64,000 bases of DNA from assembly GCA_010094045.1 (NCBI GenBank), contig ML986590.1, forward strand, positions 132,382 through 196,381. Direction: 5' to 3'. This DNA comes from Lojkania enalia (Eukaryota > Ascomycota > Dothideomycetes > Pleosporales). Every line of letters starts with the position of its first letter. Position 1 is the first letter of the stretch. Positions 1 through 12,867 of the stretch are shown in pieces. The notes under the pieces are model-generated. The model saw only the letters and a program-made list of their open reading frames with translations, did no database searches and was not told the DNA's origin. The position numbers were made by a program, and so were the translations under genes.

Positions 1-2368
1 GACTTAAGGACAGAACAAGCAAAACGAGCCCTACTATAGTCAAAGACGTCCCAGGGACTGTGCCTTCGTCTCTATTGCGTTGATTTGAATTGCCCATATC
101 ATAGATAAGATCACACAAGATTCAGCGAAGCGCTCATGGCTGAGAAGAGGTAATCAATAGCAAATAGCCGAGCCTCCGTTGCCAACATGCTCATCAAAGG
201 CGACATGGTTGCTACTTGGCCGTCAGCTGTCATTCGATTGACTTCTAATTCAGAGACGATACACCCTGTTCCCGTTATAAAAGTTCGATAAGGCGTTAGT
301 TTTATGACATACACAATCGTTGATAGTTGCAAATTTTCTAACGTATTTAATTAGCACTGCTTGCTTGAGCTAACAAAAGAAATTTCGCCACTAGGTCGAT
401 AACTACCATCTTTCTGCACTGAGTGATCGTCGCATTACTGACCGGAAGGCTCGGCCCCGTCGCAATCCGCCATAATTACGCCTTCAAATCGCCGTGCTAA
501 GGAATATCTTCACCGGTAGCGAATTTCCCAAAATATACTGTGCACCGCGCAGCGTTTTCAGAGGTATGGATTGGAATCGAGCAACCCGACCTTTTAGAGC
601 AGATCTCCTATATAATTATCAAGAAGCGTTTCTCAAAGCTAAATGTCAATCAATGTAATGGGTCCGACTTTGAGCCTTGCGGTAGAATTTCTAAGATTCT
701 CGTAGCAAAAGTAATGCCTATAGATCGTACAATTACACTCCTCTTGAAAAATATATAACACCGTGTTATTCCGACCTTCAAAGCAACGCAAACTTCATTT
801 CCTGTGCCAACGCTATGCCCATGCTTTCATTTGTTGGCTCGCTGAGATTCTCCAGCTATCAGGCAGTTGCTCTCGCTCATTTGATCGTGTACTATAATCA
901 ACAGCAGATATGGGCTAAATATTTCAGCGTCCTCGATTCCCGTGCAACCCAAGAGCTTATGGTGCCATGGAAATAGGGCAAATAAGAGTAAATTTGAAAT
1001 GATATATGCGAAATAGTGAAGCTAGCTCGTAACTCCAATTCATAGTTCATCCAAAATCAATCATTGTCCGTCAGTGAGAAAGTATAGGGTTCATATAGGC
1101 ACTTATATAAACAGAAGCCTAGCCATGGTATGATCGCCATTAAATCATTCAATTAAATGTATATGCTGTCAAAGACATTCTTGTTGCCCGCAGATCGACG
1201 TTAAGCTTATCAGCTACATTATTGCTTGAAGCCAAATTCAGTCCGGCGTGTTAACCCCGGCTAATGCACTCCACATTTTTGTCCTACGTATTCTACCATG
1301 ATCCGAAAAAGCCGTTCCCGGTGTTTCTTCAGTCTTTTGGAGAATCTCGGGTTAATTCTGCATTCATTGGTCAACATAATTTAGCCTAAGCCTTAACGTG
1401 ACGAACCCAATTTCACCCTACCTTCGGCTAAAGTCAGCAAATGCAGGAACTCCACATATAGGCCCCTGTATTTTTGGGCCTTTTCTTAAGAAGCCTCAGC
1501 TCAGTATTATTTGGCGATAGGATTTTTCTGGCACGCTATGCTCTTCAAGGTGAAGCACATCCCCATGATGGCACACAGGCATCGGCGGTCGATCCGCTGA
1601 TCCCGTGTACTAGTATCTGTAGATCGCTCGGAACAAATCCGGAGCCATCGAAAGATTCAGCTTAAGAGTGTTGCAAACCACTTATGCTTGAAGTGTATCA
1701 TGTTCAAAACAAACTAAAAGCCATCCTGTGCGAATATCGACCTGGACAGAAAAGAGTCAACATCAAAAGATCCTTATAAATCAGGTGTACCATGAAGGGC
1801 GACACCTTCATTTACGCAACTACGCTCTCACAATGGCCAATGTCGATCGCACCTTACGCGAGCCCTGTCATGAAATTTCGATCGATTAGAGTTTGAGATA
1901 CCCATGTCTGAGCGAACCAACGAGGGGGCACTCACGAATGAAGCCTTGCATATTTCAGGGTGAGGTTTATGGGCTTCTGGCAAGATTCTTCCGGTGCCTA
2001 TTAGCAAGGGTCCAATAGGATCCAGAGCGCGCGTATTGTGTATCATCGCGCGTTAACACCCTCCACCTGACACCAAGCTCATAGAAACGAGGTGATACGC
2101 ACTTCGCCTGCGGAAGTCGGTTTCATAACTGCAGTATCACAGACGCCACGATAGCTATATCGTGAGACGAATCGTGTTCTGAACTATTTCTTCTTTTCAT
2201 CTTGCACCATGACATCCGCAGCTCTGTCGTAACGAGATCCGCGGAAGATACCTCCCTTGGACCGTGGTCTGAGTCACGAGACTCTGTGCTTGAAGTTTTA
2301 TTCACCATCAACGCGGACGGCAACGCTGAACTCAGTGTCAGATGTATTTGCCCCGGCCGACATCCAGA
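1..2368. other. AT-rich stretch with no supported gene
   Basis: Only short open frames lacking family resemblance, splice structure or a good ATG context are present on either strand. The base composition is AT-rich with many TpA steps, as in RIP-affected fungal intergenic DNA. I see no tRNA, recognisable transposon protein or tandem array here. Confidence 0.6.
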
Positions 2369-3904
2369 ATGGCCGTTTTGAAGAGGCAGGGCCCTCCTCC
2401 AGGCATCCCAACCGATCCGAACTACTTCGCATTCTCTATTCAAAAGGAGCTATCAGCGATTACAATTTCATTGATGACCGTAGCTCTAGTTGCTGTTATT
2501 GGCCGGGTCTACATCAGGGCTTGCGTTCTCCATGTGTTCAGACTAGATGATTACTTCATCGTCGCTGCCATGGTAAGTACTTTCGTCCCTTTATCGTGAG
2601 GACTCCTCCTAACATACGGTTGTAGGCCTGCAGCGTTGCGGCCTGTAGCATATTTCTCCATGTTGTTACTCTTGGTATGGGTAAACATATATTCGCTATA
2701 CCACCGGAGAACATCATGCCATTACTCATGTGGATTTTCATTGTTGCTGTCCTTATACCACTGGCGGTTTGCTTTGTGAAAATATCTATCGCCTTATTCC
2801 TTTTGCGACTTACACAACGAACTCGCTACCACAAATTTCTTTGGGGCATCGTCGGTCAGTAGTCTCTGTACCATTTTAAAAGGACTAAAACTAACTTACC
2901 AAGCATTCTTGGTCGTCTTCACGCTCTTTACATTCTTCTCTCTAATATTTGGATGCACACCGATAGCAGCGAACTGGGACTTCTCTATGCGGCCCCCTCC
3001 AATGGGCACTGGAAATGCAAAGTGCTTATCCCTCACAGCCTACCGAAACATGGCGTTGTTCAACAATAGTATGATATTCACCATATTCTATGCTGTACCA
3101 TTTAGCTGACGATAGTAGTTACGAATATTCTTACGGATATTGTTCTTGCACTCCTTCCTGTTCCATTGATCTGGACTTTGCAAGTAAATAAAAGGACAAA
3201 GGCATCCTTAATCTTTATCTTGGGTCTGGGATTTTTGTAAGCTAGAGTATCCATTCCGCTGTGCTACACTTTTATACTGATGTTCATCAGTGCATGTGCT
3301 GCTGCTATAATCAAAACTCCGCTCCTCTGGCATTTTTTCGACGATATGGACTCAACTGGTGAGCGGTCATGGTACTATGCATGGCAAATGTAGGTCTAAA
3401 GTTCCCCTACCTATCCTAAAATGTCTATGAGCCCATTTGAACGACTAGTAAGATGATTAACACTGGTTCAGAATTGAGATGAACGTCGCAATCCTAGCCG
3501 CTACCCTTCCAGCTCTTAAACCCGCATTCCGCTGGCTCCTTGAGACCGCAAAGACACTCGCGACTGGAGTTTCTGGCAACCGCACCGCCAACTCTAATGG
3601 CTACAAGAGGCAGGTCTCCTCCGGGTATTTGCGGCAAAAAGAAGGCGTCCATTACCAATGTGACTCGGCCGCTCCCAGTAGTCCCCGCAGTGATAGAAGG
3701 AGTAAAGGCAAGGAAGCCCTTGAGATGGAGATAATGGGATTGGGTCCTTATAACGTCACAGTCGCGGGGGACGATAAGAGCGTTGATGGGGCTGGTGGGG
3801 CATCAAATGCGAGTAGCGATGCGATATTAAGGGCTGAGGAACGCGTTCCGATCGACGCAAGGAGGATTGTGCGAACGACAAAGGTTACAATTGTAACATC
3901 ATGA
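2369..3904 (+). CDS. Fungal rhodopsin-domain (PTH11-like) integral membrane protein
   Basis: Predicted seven-helix plasma-membrane protein of the large fungal rhodopsin-domain family that includes PTH11-like receptors; ligands are mostly unknown. Six exons fit: 2369-2572, 2626-2854, 2904-3068, 3116-3236 (or from 3119), 3291-3389, 3472-3904. All have GT..AG introns and keep phase. Family landmarks are visible: an N-terminal extracellular stretch, the RLDDYFI motif closing helix 2, the FGCTPIAANWD segment, TDIVLALLPVPLIW in helix 6, and IIEMNVAILAATLPALKP at the last helix. A polar cytoplasmic tail follows. The ATG at 2369 is preferred over an in-frame ATG at 2342 because the protein then starts directly at the usual short extracellular head. 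It is convergent with a second member at 8951-10273. The specific function is not known. Confidence 0.85.
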
Positions 3905-4572
3905 GGAATACTATGTTTTATAATGGGATCAAACGTAGATAATTGGAGGAGCGGGCAATACGTCCTGAGCGAGATACCCCTGGTTGGCGTTAGGTCCTTT
4001 TTCGCATCAAAAGATATCAACAAAAGAACAGTTCGATCCATCAGCGTCTATCTGAAGAGTCCCATCATTGAGTATTTACATTGCCTGTTTGAACTTCCAA
4101 ATTCATAGGATTGGGAAGCTTTCGGGAAGGGAAGGTTACCTGGAGCAGTTTCGCGGTGCTCTTTTATTTAGCGCGGGATGTGTTCGTTCCCCCAAGTACG
4201 ATGTCTTCCTGGATAACCCTGCACAAAATCAGATTAGAATCCTCAGCAAGTCGAGAATCAACCATAATGCAGCCAAACTAGTGCCCACTTTTACTCAAGC
4301 GCAATCACCTATTCACATCAACATTGCCTAGACACAATCATTTGTCATGTACACACCATGTGTAACATGCCTAACTACTTACGAGGTTTTACGTATAACC
4401 GGCATGCCAAGCCTAATTTACCAGCTTGAAGCTCTCCATCCTCGGCTTCTATCTTTGCTCTCTGCGACAGCCCTTCGAGAGAAAAACAAATTTGAGCCAT
4501 GGCTAGGATCGTTGCAATAACGAGCATTATCGCTAGCCTCATTACAATTTTCCAAAATAAACCTATTGCAAT

Positions 4573-4700
4573 TGTAAATTATCGAGATAGATGAGGAGAA
4601 CTCCGTTGATTGGCATCTATGGAGAATCAAGGGTACTTATACTTTCTGTCCTAGTATCGTGCCATATACATAACCTTGAAGCAATCAATCGGTACAAAAA
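4573..4700 (+). repeat. Diverged LTR-like repeat, family B, copy 1
   Basis: Starts TGT and carries the core AGATGAGGAGAACTCCGTTG, then ATCTATGG..ATCAAGGG..TATACTTTCTGTCCTAG. The same order of blocks occurs at 7229 and, more weakly, at 51388. Similarity to copy 2 seems to continue to about 4820 (CTGGGTGTCC versus CTGGGTTCC), so the internal part of an element may follow. The 3' end and target duplication are not visible. Confidence 0.5.
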
Positions 4701-5437
4701 CCTTCCTAGAGGACGTTGTATTAATATTGTGACATTCTATATCTGGGTGTCCTTACCACATTATTATGAACATAATCATTTTGGTTCTCCCTCTTCTAAT
4801 GATATGGTGAATCCACCCAGAATGGAGCCTAAAGAGCTAGCATTATCATCCTGTTCTTAACCGAGAATATGTAAGTATATGAGCCGAAATACTCCCAGTT
4901 CTTTAAGGTGCTCTGCTTACATTTCATTACCATAGAGGACTCGCATCCTCAGTCATCGGCCCCGTAATATTTTCCCCGTCATCTTTCATTTAAGAATTCT
5001 TCATGTATGAATGACTAGTTGTTGCTCTTCTGGAACCCGGAATAATTCGTGATGGTATGCATGCCCTTGCTAAGGCCAATTTTCGGATGCATATAGCGTA
5101 TGATTAAATGTATATCTATCTCTACACCTAATAGCTTTAAATTTTGCTTACAGCCCAGAATTCGAATGAATCATTTTGCATTCAAGATAATACATAGGTA
5201 GGGGATCCGTTGGGCTGGTGAACTAGGCTGACGTAAGTATCGTCTTTGGTATGTGTTTTTAATTGTTGAACCGAGAATTTTTATAGAGCTATTAAGTGGC
5301 GAAGGCTCTTCAAGGAAGCCTGAGGTAACCAAGAACCCGATTCACCTGAGAATGATAGTCTTGAGGCCCCACTCCTCGACATTTGTTCCTGTCTTCAATT
5401 AAACAAGCGCCAATCCCAATCTTAATACACGCCCAAG

Positions 5438-5586
5438 TGTCGCGTATCAGGCAGCATCAATTGCTGAGGCAAATATTGATGTATTGAAGGAGGGTAAGGG
5501 GCTTGCCTAGTGATAGGCTGGAAGTGGCGAGGCTATATAGGCCTGAAAACAGGCCAACTATAATAGGATAGTAGAATCACGTGATA
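5438..5586 (+). mobile_element. Solo LTR (family A, copy 1) with 5-bp target duplication
   Basis: A 149-bp unit beginning TGTCGCGTATCAGGCAGCAT and ending CACGTGATA. It is flanked on both sides by the 5-bp direct repeat CCAAG (5433-5437 and 5587-5591), which is the signature of LTR-retrotransposon integration. A second copy of identical length lies at 56591-56739, about 90% identical by eye. The end reads GATA where copy 2 has GACA, a CpA-to-TpA change that breaks the terminal TGTC/GACA symmetry. No internal coding region is adjacent, so this is a solo LTR left by recombination. Confidence 0.85.
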
Positions 5587-7228
5587 CCAAGCAGCTCCTC
5601 TTAGAAGTGGCATCGCAATCAAGGCTTCTTTTGCCATACAGACAAAGCAGCAGCACGCCCGCACCTCCATGTAAACCTATATCAAGCATCACGGTCCCAA
5701 TGTTGTTCCTATCCTCGGCCTTAATTTCCCGCCATCCCCCTTCGTGCCGCATACTCTGTCATATCGACAATAGCTACTTTCCTAGCCTAGTCATAAATCT
5801 GAAGTCACTCATATTTTGTTTGTCCAAAAGGATCCAGGCTTCAATGGACGCAGCTCTCGTGCTGTCGCCAGACGAGATGAGTTTGCCCCAGTCTCTATCA
5901 TTACTCAGAATGGAAACCTAAGCAGTGGTACTACTGTGAAATCCATTAAATTGCCTAACTGCACATTCATAGTCAGCTACATACAACTTCCCAAGCGGGC
6001 TTTTCCGCCCTTCAACGTTTCCTCATTAGCAGCGCAGGCCTCGTATGTGATACCACATGCTATCGGAGTCTATTTGAACCAAGGGCAACCGCTTCCGTTC
6101 CTATCTAGCCATCTCATCCCAGTCGACTAAGTTTGGGCATACGGGTTTCATGATAGCACAGAGCTATTCTAAGTTCGAAACAAGTAACCTACTACGCGTT
6201 TAGATGCCTGAAGGGTCCTAACGATGGCTCAGAGCAAAATACTATCCAATCGACGAAATCGAACTCATCTCAACAACACGCATATCCCCAAAATCGCCAA
6301 AATAGACGGTGCCAAGCAGTCTTGTAGGTCGCTGCTCTAGTGGAGGACTCCATGACGGGGTATTCACGGAGCGCTGGCAGCAATGTTGGAACAGACATTT
6401 TTCCGACCAGTACGCAATTAGTCTCATTGCTTCCGGTGAAACTGAATTTTAGATACCCTGAATAGGTGGTATGTCAAACTTAATAACTGAATTGCCTGTA
6501 GCCCTTTAGATTTGCTTATGCCTTAGATTAGAAAGCCTACCAATCTCTGTGTTGAGAGGAAACCGGCTAACTCGCGAAACTCGCACGCCATATTCGGGGA
6601 CTTCGATAACCATGTGCGGGCAGTTATCCTTTATGTATTATATAAGACCACCATATCTGAAGTGCACAGGTGTTTACTTCTCTTTTTTCGCTCGGTCCAT
6701 TTCAAAGGATGTCTCTGTGTAATATAGTAATTAGCACAAAGTACAATGCTTAGCGCTTTCTTCTAGAGTATTAAGGTCTTCCGCATATGGATAATCCAAC
6801 CCGACGGAGCACGGTTTCGGTGCTCATAGTTTCGCATAAATTACATAGCATCTTTTGTTGTCATTCCTTGATAAATTTTGAAATTGCTCCAGGCCGAAGG
6901 TAGACATTGTGTCTATCCTTCACCAAAATCTCACGTCCGTCGGTGAGCTTCGGGTCCTCCGGCATGTCCCTAATCTCGCGATGTAATGCATTTGTAGCAC
7001 GTTTCATAATAGCTTCTATATTTTTATCTTCTCGGATGCCTTGATTTGAACTATCATCTTCCAGTAATCTATGAGTGTACGTACTCTTTAATATCTTTCT
7101 GTCACCCCTACCGACCGACGTTTCTCTTCATCTCCTGACTTTTGAGGGCTCCCAAATCCCGCCTCTCTCTTAAGTTTCGGAACCTCTTTACTTGCTTTTT
7201 GATGGTTTGCTGAGTCTAGATCTTGTAA

Positions 7229-7382
7229 TGTATCTGGGCAGATGAGGAGGAGAACTGTGTTGATTAATATCTACGGAGGATCAAGGCTATTTATACTGTC
7301 TGTTCTAGGTATCACATGATATCAGGCTAAACCATAATAGGGATCGTGCGATACATATACCCTTACAGATCTTCCTCTAACA
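7229..7382 (+). repeat. Diverged LTR-like repeat, family B, copy 2
   Basis: Begins TGTATCTGGGCAGATGAGG and carries TTGATTAATATCTACGGAGG, ATCAAGGCTATTTATACTG and TCTGTTCTAGGTATCACATG, matching copy 1 block by block. The proposed end is CTAACA at 7382, giving a TGT..ACA element of about 154 bp. I found no convincing target-site duplication. The layout resembles short LTRs of fungal Copia elements, but no retrotransposon protein is recognisable next to it. Confidence 0.55.
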
Positions 7383-8950
7383 CCGCTGTCTATACTCTGG
7401 GTTCCTCTTCGATGGTGATTTGACCACTCTTGCATATTAATATTCAGTTCATATATTTACAAGTTCAATACAATCTGGTCCCTCTTCCCGAACATCACTC
7501 TAGAGCTTTCTAAATAAAAAACATCGATAGATTTCAAAGACCCCTCCGGTTTCCCCACTGCAATTAAGAGCATTATGAGGTGTAGGTTTATTTTAGCGTA
7601 GGAGATTGCGCCAATGCGCCCTCGCTAGTTGACGATTCGAATTCCTAACACTATTATCTATTGTTGCCTTGGGTGGACATACGATTACTCGCCCAAAATC
7701 GGGCGTTAGGAATAAATTCCTTAATTCTGTAATTCGAAACCCAGCACTTCTATGTCTATTGATTTCAAAGATGTATTGCTTTCGTCTTTGTTATAGCCGG
7801 CATGGTTATCATCAATCATATGCCTCTCCTCTGGGCGATTGTGCCACTGCCCCCTTGAATTTTCATCGGGACTACCGACAAAAATCGTTTACAGTCGTCT
7901 CGGATATGCTTACAAGTTCCAGGTTAACTCCAGCTACCTTGGATTTGTCGTCGTCTGCTCCGTCACTGAAGAACTATTCTATTATGTCGGTCGTCCGCGC
8001 ACCAACGAATGCTACGAATTGTGATAGCAGAATACTAACTAGCGAGTTTGTCCTGAAACAACGTAGCTGATATGCCGTTATTGATGGGCTCGACGTAGTA
8101 TAGAAAAAAATAGGATGAAGCAATGTAGCTTTTCTATCCAAGAGGTTGTAGATCATTGGCATGTTCCTTGCCTCCTGTAGCTGCCTTCGTAGTAGTGGCT
8201 GAGGCTGAAACGTGACCTCCGTTTCGTCTGCAAAAAGTTCGTCAACGGCGAGTAAAAGCTTAACAATTTGATTATTTGTTCGGAAGAAAATTTATCGCCA
8301 GCATTTAAAAGCCGGTTGTCCTTATAATTATAAGAAAAATTCCCTCTAATAAGAAATGAATTAAGACAGTAGACCTAGAATGAAGGTATTGCCACTTATC
8401 CAATTAAGGTATAATACTCTATTGAGCCCGGCGTCGCTAACTTCCGGATCGCGAGCAAGCTAGGGTCCGGGTCTCTTCTTATCTTCACCTTCCAACAACC
8501 ATGCCCTGTACGTATGTAGTTCGTTAGAGCAGCCCCCGCTCGCTATCAAATTCATTCAGGCACGCTATGACCGCTCCAGCCTTTAACGACATAGTGATGG
8601 ATGTACAGCAGGCTTTCAAAACGAGCATTCACGAATTCGACACGGGCGCAAGCCCTAAATACAGCGTTTTGAATATGGATTGTAATTACCAATTACGGCA
8701 TTATATGATTTCCATAGCAAATATGCAGTAATAACACGCCCATAAAACCATTCCTTTGGTTTTTCCCTCACTCATAATTCAGAAGCGGAATTTATATTCG
8801 CATACACTACCGAACAAGGTCTGACCCTCAAAGGTATCAAGAATGATTTTATTCGAGGAATTCAAGGAACTGGAAGTTGGAACCTTTCTTCGACTACAGT
8901 GCCCGCTCTTGTGCCACTGCAGCCCCGCTCTCCCACGATCGTCCCTATTA

Positions 8951-10273
8951 TCATCTAAAAGCCTTATTTGTATTACCATCGCTTTCCCATCCCTTCAATT
9001 CCTCGGACGCGAATCTAGCCTCATGAATTACTGGCAATTGTTCACCAGTTGGCTTCGTACGTCGTCGAAGTGATAGGGAAGGGAATCTATTCGCGACGCT
9101 AGAGAACGCCTTTCGCAGCTTGCCACCTTTCGCTTGGAGGAGCTTCGGAATAGATATACTGCAGGCAACGATAACGCCGAGCGCACACTCAATGTATGAC
9201 CACAACGCTGTGAACACGGAGTTGTATGAGATGTCGGCCTTATCTCTAGCAACAATGATTCGCAAAGAGAAGAAAACTCGCATTGCAGACGCGCCGCATG
9301 CCCTAAATGTGACATGATAAGTCAGCATATCGTTTGTGCAAAATTCATTATATGTGAAATACTTACAGTAACCCAGTGCCGAAAAGCAAGCTGATTGCAA
9401 TTTTCTTCTTTGTAGGGATACGCAACTTCCAGACAGTTGTTACAGGCAGAAGGAGGATAGCGACGTCAGAAAGAATGTTGAAGCAAGCGGTTGATACGAT
9501 AATCCCGCGATAGTTTAAGCAATGGCCTCCGAGCATTAGCTTGTCCCAGATCTTCTCCCGAGGATTGCAGGCATAAACGGTCAGAAAGGTCGTCACGATG
9601 TAAAAAATTGTACAGGCAGTAATAATCGACCACGAACCGTAGAATACAAATGGATTAACGGTTCGGTTCGGCACAAACATACGTAGGTACTGGAGAGTGA
9701 CGGCCATTTTAATGCAGAAGACTAAGGGTCCATACAAAATTTCCAAGATGTTAATATACTATCTAGATTAGGAAAGGCTGTATCAAGGAGAGAAGGGTAG
9801 TCTCACATAAAGCAGCTTGAAGAGTGTCTTGACTTGGACGTTCCATTGATGGACACCCCATCCGTGGGGCAGTGCTAGCGTCGAAAAAACAAGCACGTTA
9901 AGGGAAATAGCCTAGTGCCGTGGTATCAGCGAAATTTCCCACAGGAGAGCGAGTACTAAATCTTACATAGCTAGCGATTATAAAGTCTATCAAATGTTTA
10001 GCTCTGTGTCACGACGCCGGGGGATAGATACATACAATCGGCTGGTTCAAATCCGCCAACAACCCTCAGTTTCGTATATATACGAACCAGTATGAATATG
10101 GCCATAATGGCCATGCACAGAGAGATGACAATGTAAAACTTATACTTCTCATCCCAATGTCCATCAAGATGGGGAATGGCACCCACGGGCGGCTGCAAAG
10201 CTGGTCCATTCAAAATGATATCCAACATAGCCGGGGGCAGGTTGACCTCAGAAGAAGGCGAAGTTGGAGGCAT
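8951..10273 (-). CDS. Fungal rhodopsin-domain integral membrane protein
   Basis: Second member of the fungal rhodopsin-domain membrane family, a putative plasma-membrane sensor of unknown ligand. Exons on the minus strand are 10273-10036, 9986-9967, 9911-9807, 9758-9367 and 9302-8951. The second exon is only 20 nt and encodes YFIIASY, completing the usual (D)DYFI motif. Other landmarks are FKLLYYINILEILYGPLVF, the CNPREKIWD segment, FNILSDVAILLLPVTTVWKL and a last helix before a basic tail rich in R and K. Every junction keeps phase, so the gene appears intact. The ATG at 10273 opens a short Pro-rich extracellular head ending in LDGHWD. It converges with the paralogous type at 2369-3904 but is not a recent duplicate, because sequence and intron phases differ. 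Confidence 0.85.
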
Positions 10274-12867
10274 ATTAGCTTTGGCACTGTGCTAAGTTCC
10301 TTAACGTAGCTAACAGATGGACGAAGGATATCTCGATATTAGTTAGGGGCCTGGAGTGAGCACGGGCTTATATAAGTGTCTGTGCGAATACTGCTGTATG
10401 CCATAGCCACCCTGCGATAAACGCGACATCATGCCATCTGCATCAAGCACTCAGCGATCGACATGTTCCGATAATTGTGGAGGGTATCACTAGCGGACTT
10501 CAAAGAATGACAATGCGCATAGGGCTGGCTATGTGCATATCTATTGCCCCGCGCGGACGGACCCGCCACGAACCGATCCTTCTAGGAGTGTTGGTCCAAG
10601 CACTCCAGACTGGGGCCAGAAATATGAAACAGCTGGGATGCGGAACTTTGTATACTGACCTTGATCGTATCATAAAGCAATACTCTTGTCCGTTGCTGCC
10701 GGTTTACTCCTGCGCTGTGTTTGCAAATAAGGGAAATAGGCGAATAGCAGTCGCTTTAGCCATGATTGAATAGGTGCATATTCTGTTCGTATAATCAATA
10801 GGTTCTCAATGATCCTCCCGCACCAGCTTCAAGGTTAGCACTTCTAGCCCACAAGAGTCCGCCAAATGCGTGATTTCAAATATAATGGGCGGTTTCTATT
10901 AGCCAGATTCACCTTTGTGCTTGTCAACCCCAGTCATTACCTAGCCTCTAGAACTTCCCCCTAGGTACCTGATCTTATGGTGAAGGTAAGGCAACTTACC
11001 GATTCCATAGTGCATGGGACCTAAACAATGAAAGCATGCAAGAGGTGCACTGAGCAAAATATGGCACATGGTCCATATTCAAATTCTAAGAATGTTGATG
11101 AGGGGCTTGTGTCTTACTTGCAGGTAACACGACATTCTAGCTGATCAGTTTTGCACTTCTGACCACAGACCATATCCCAGACAATGCGCCACAGCAGCCA
11201 TTTCAGCATTCCCGAGGACGGTTATGGCCGTAGCTTCCAAGGACTGCGAAGGAATAAACCATAGACTGTCAGCACTTCAGTCTTAGGCGCATATTGTTTG
11301 CCTTAAGTTTCACTGCCGTGTTTGAGCTGCGTCGGCTTTCGGAATGTTGACCTCGGGTACATAGCTCTCCTATCTAATGGAAAAAGCAAAACAACTACCG
11401 CTATTCAGGAGCCATACTTCAGAATTAGGGTGCCATTTTTATTTATATCATAACATACCTTTGCTCTACGAATGCATAATCACATATAGACTACACATTA
11501 TCGATGCAATGCCACCCTAGCCTCACTTTAATTGGATACGGTGATGGTTCCAAGTTATCTCCATTAGACGAGTATTACGACGCGCCCTTAATAGATTACA
11601 TTGCTGTTATGTAGAATGAAAGCACACAGGTTACCAAGCCAAAACAACTCCACATTTAAAAAAATGATTTAGAGTGATTAGTGTATCTTAATTGTTTCTC
11701 ATGCTTCACGGTGGTGAATATCTTAAATTGGATATGTTTTTAGGAACTACTTTGCTCCTCTAACATTGAATTTGTCAGAAATAAGCTCAATATTACTCAA
11801 AGAGTGTTAGATGCCAGCATATGCAGTGCAATACACTAAAGGCACAGGAAGCAGACAAGGTATGATTTACTGTCTTCGCGAACCGCATTTAGTCTTATCC
11901 TATGTATTTCTTTCTAAGTTCAACGTTATTTTTATTACCCAACTCTGTTCTATTTACTCTTTGTAAGCTGATAGATCAATGCATTTGAATAGCTGGATAC
12001 ATGGAAGAGTCTGAATGTGTAAAGATACCTATGGACCAACCCATCTCCCGAGATTCCTTAAAAAGCCTCTGTGATCATGATTCCGTCTGTCGTCGGCAAA
12101 TTACCCGTTCCAAAACAAAGCACGAATGTAAGACAAGGTCAGTTTCAACTATCTAGCAGCTACAGATGCCCAGCAGCATGGGTGGAGAAAAGAAGGCGGA
12201 TAGGGGGAACTCCAAGAAAAAGAGTGAGCACACGGCCGCCTCACCGCAAACACCTGCCATGTGCCACGAAGACAGGCAGTTTATCCGACGAATAGGTTCC
12301 TGATATTTAACTTCAGGCGCCTGAACTATTCCATAGTTGCATTGTTAACGAGGGTGAGAAACATGGTATATACCACCGCGTCGGGTCAGCAAGACGCGCG
12401 ACCATGTAAGTCAGCCTTCACAATCAAGCTATTAGTGCGATCTTCAAGAAATGCAACGTCGCGTAGGGCAGACAGAGTCCACTCTGCAAGCCACCCTGGC
12501 CCCAGCAATTCCACGTCGGGGCGTACACGAGAAGCACGGCCTTTGGACCCCGAGCGTCAGTCTTCATTTGGGATTTCTGGGAGACGGGCTGGGCTAATGC
12601 AGGGCCATAGTGCGGGTGGTAGGTACGTAGTACGGGGCCAAAGATACGGAGCTGAGAGCAATTTCTCCTGAGACAGACACTCATAATTGCGTAAGCTGCG
12701 GCGTAGCGTTGGCGAGCTCAACAGCTTCCCCTATAGTAGTTACACGAACGAACCCCGCTTAGATCTGCAGCTTCGTATCGCCATCAGCCTACTGCAAAAG
12801 CACTCGTCCACGAGTAATCCACTTTGATATACTGTGTCCTGCTTTTTAGGGCTTTAACACTACGATC
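10274..12867. other. Intergenic stretch, no supported gene
   Basis: Roughly 2.6 kb between the start of the minus-strand rhodopsin-domain gene and the desaturase. Open frames at 10477-10773 and 12071-12671 lack family resemblance, codon-like composition or splice context. The last few hundred bases should hold the desaturase promoter; no motif is distinctive enough to name. Confidence 0.55.

Larger units (their letters stand above)
3905..8950. other. Gene-poor AT-rich gap between two rhodopsin-domain genes
   Basis: About 5 kb without a supportable gene. It contains one solo LTR with a target duplication (5438-5586) and two diverged copies of another LTR-like repeat (about 4573-4670 and 7229-7382), annotated separately. 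The open frames elsewhere (for example 5607-6130 and 7669-8070) show no domain, signal peptide or splice pattern I recognise. Confidence 0.6.

Noticed and set aside
12071..12684. Frames upstream of the desaturase
   Set aside because: Composition looks random and both strands are open; no homologous family recognised.
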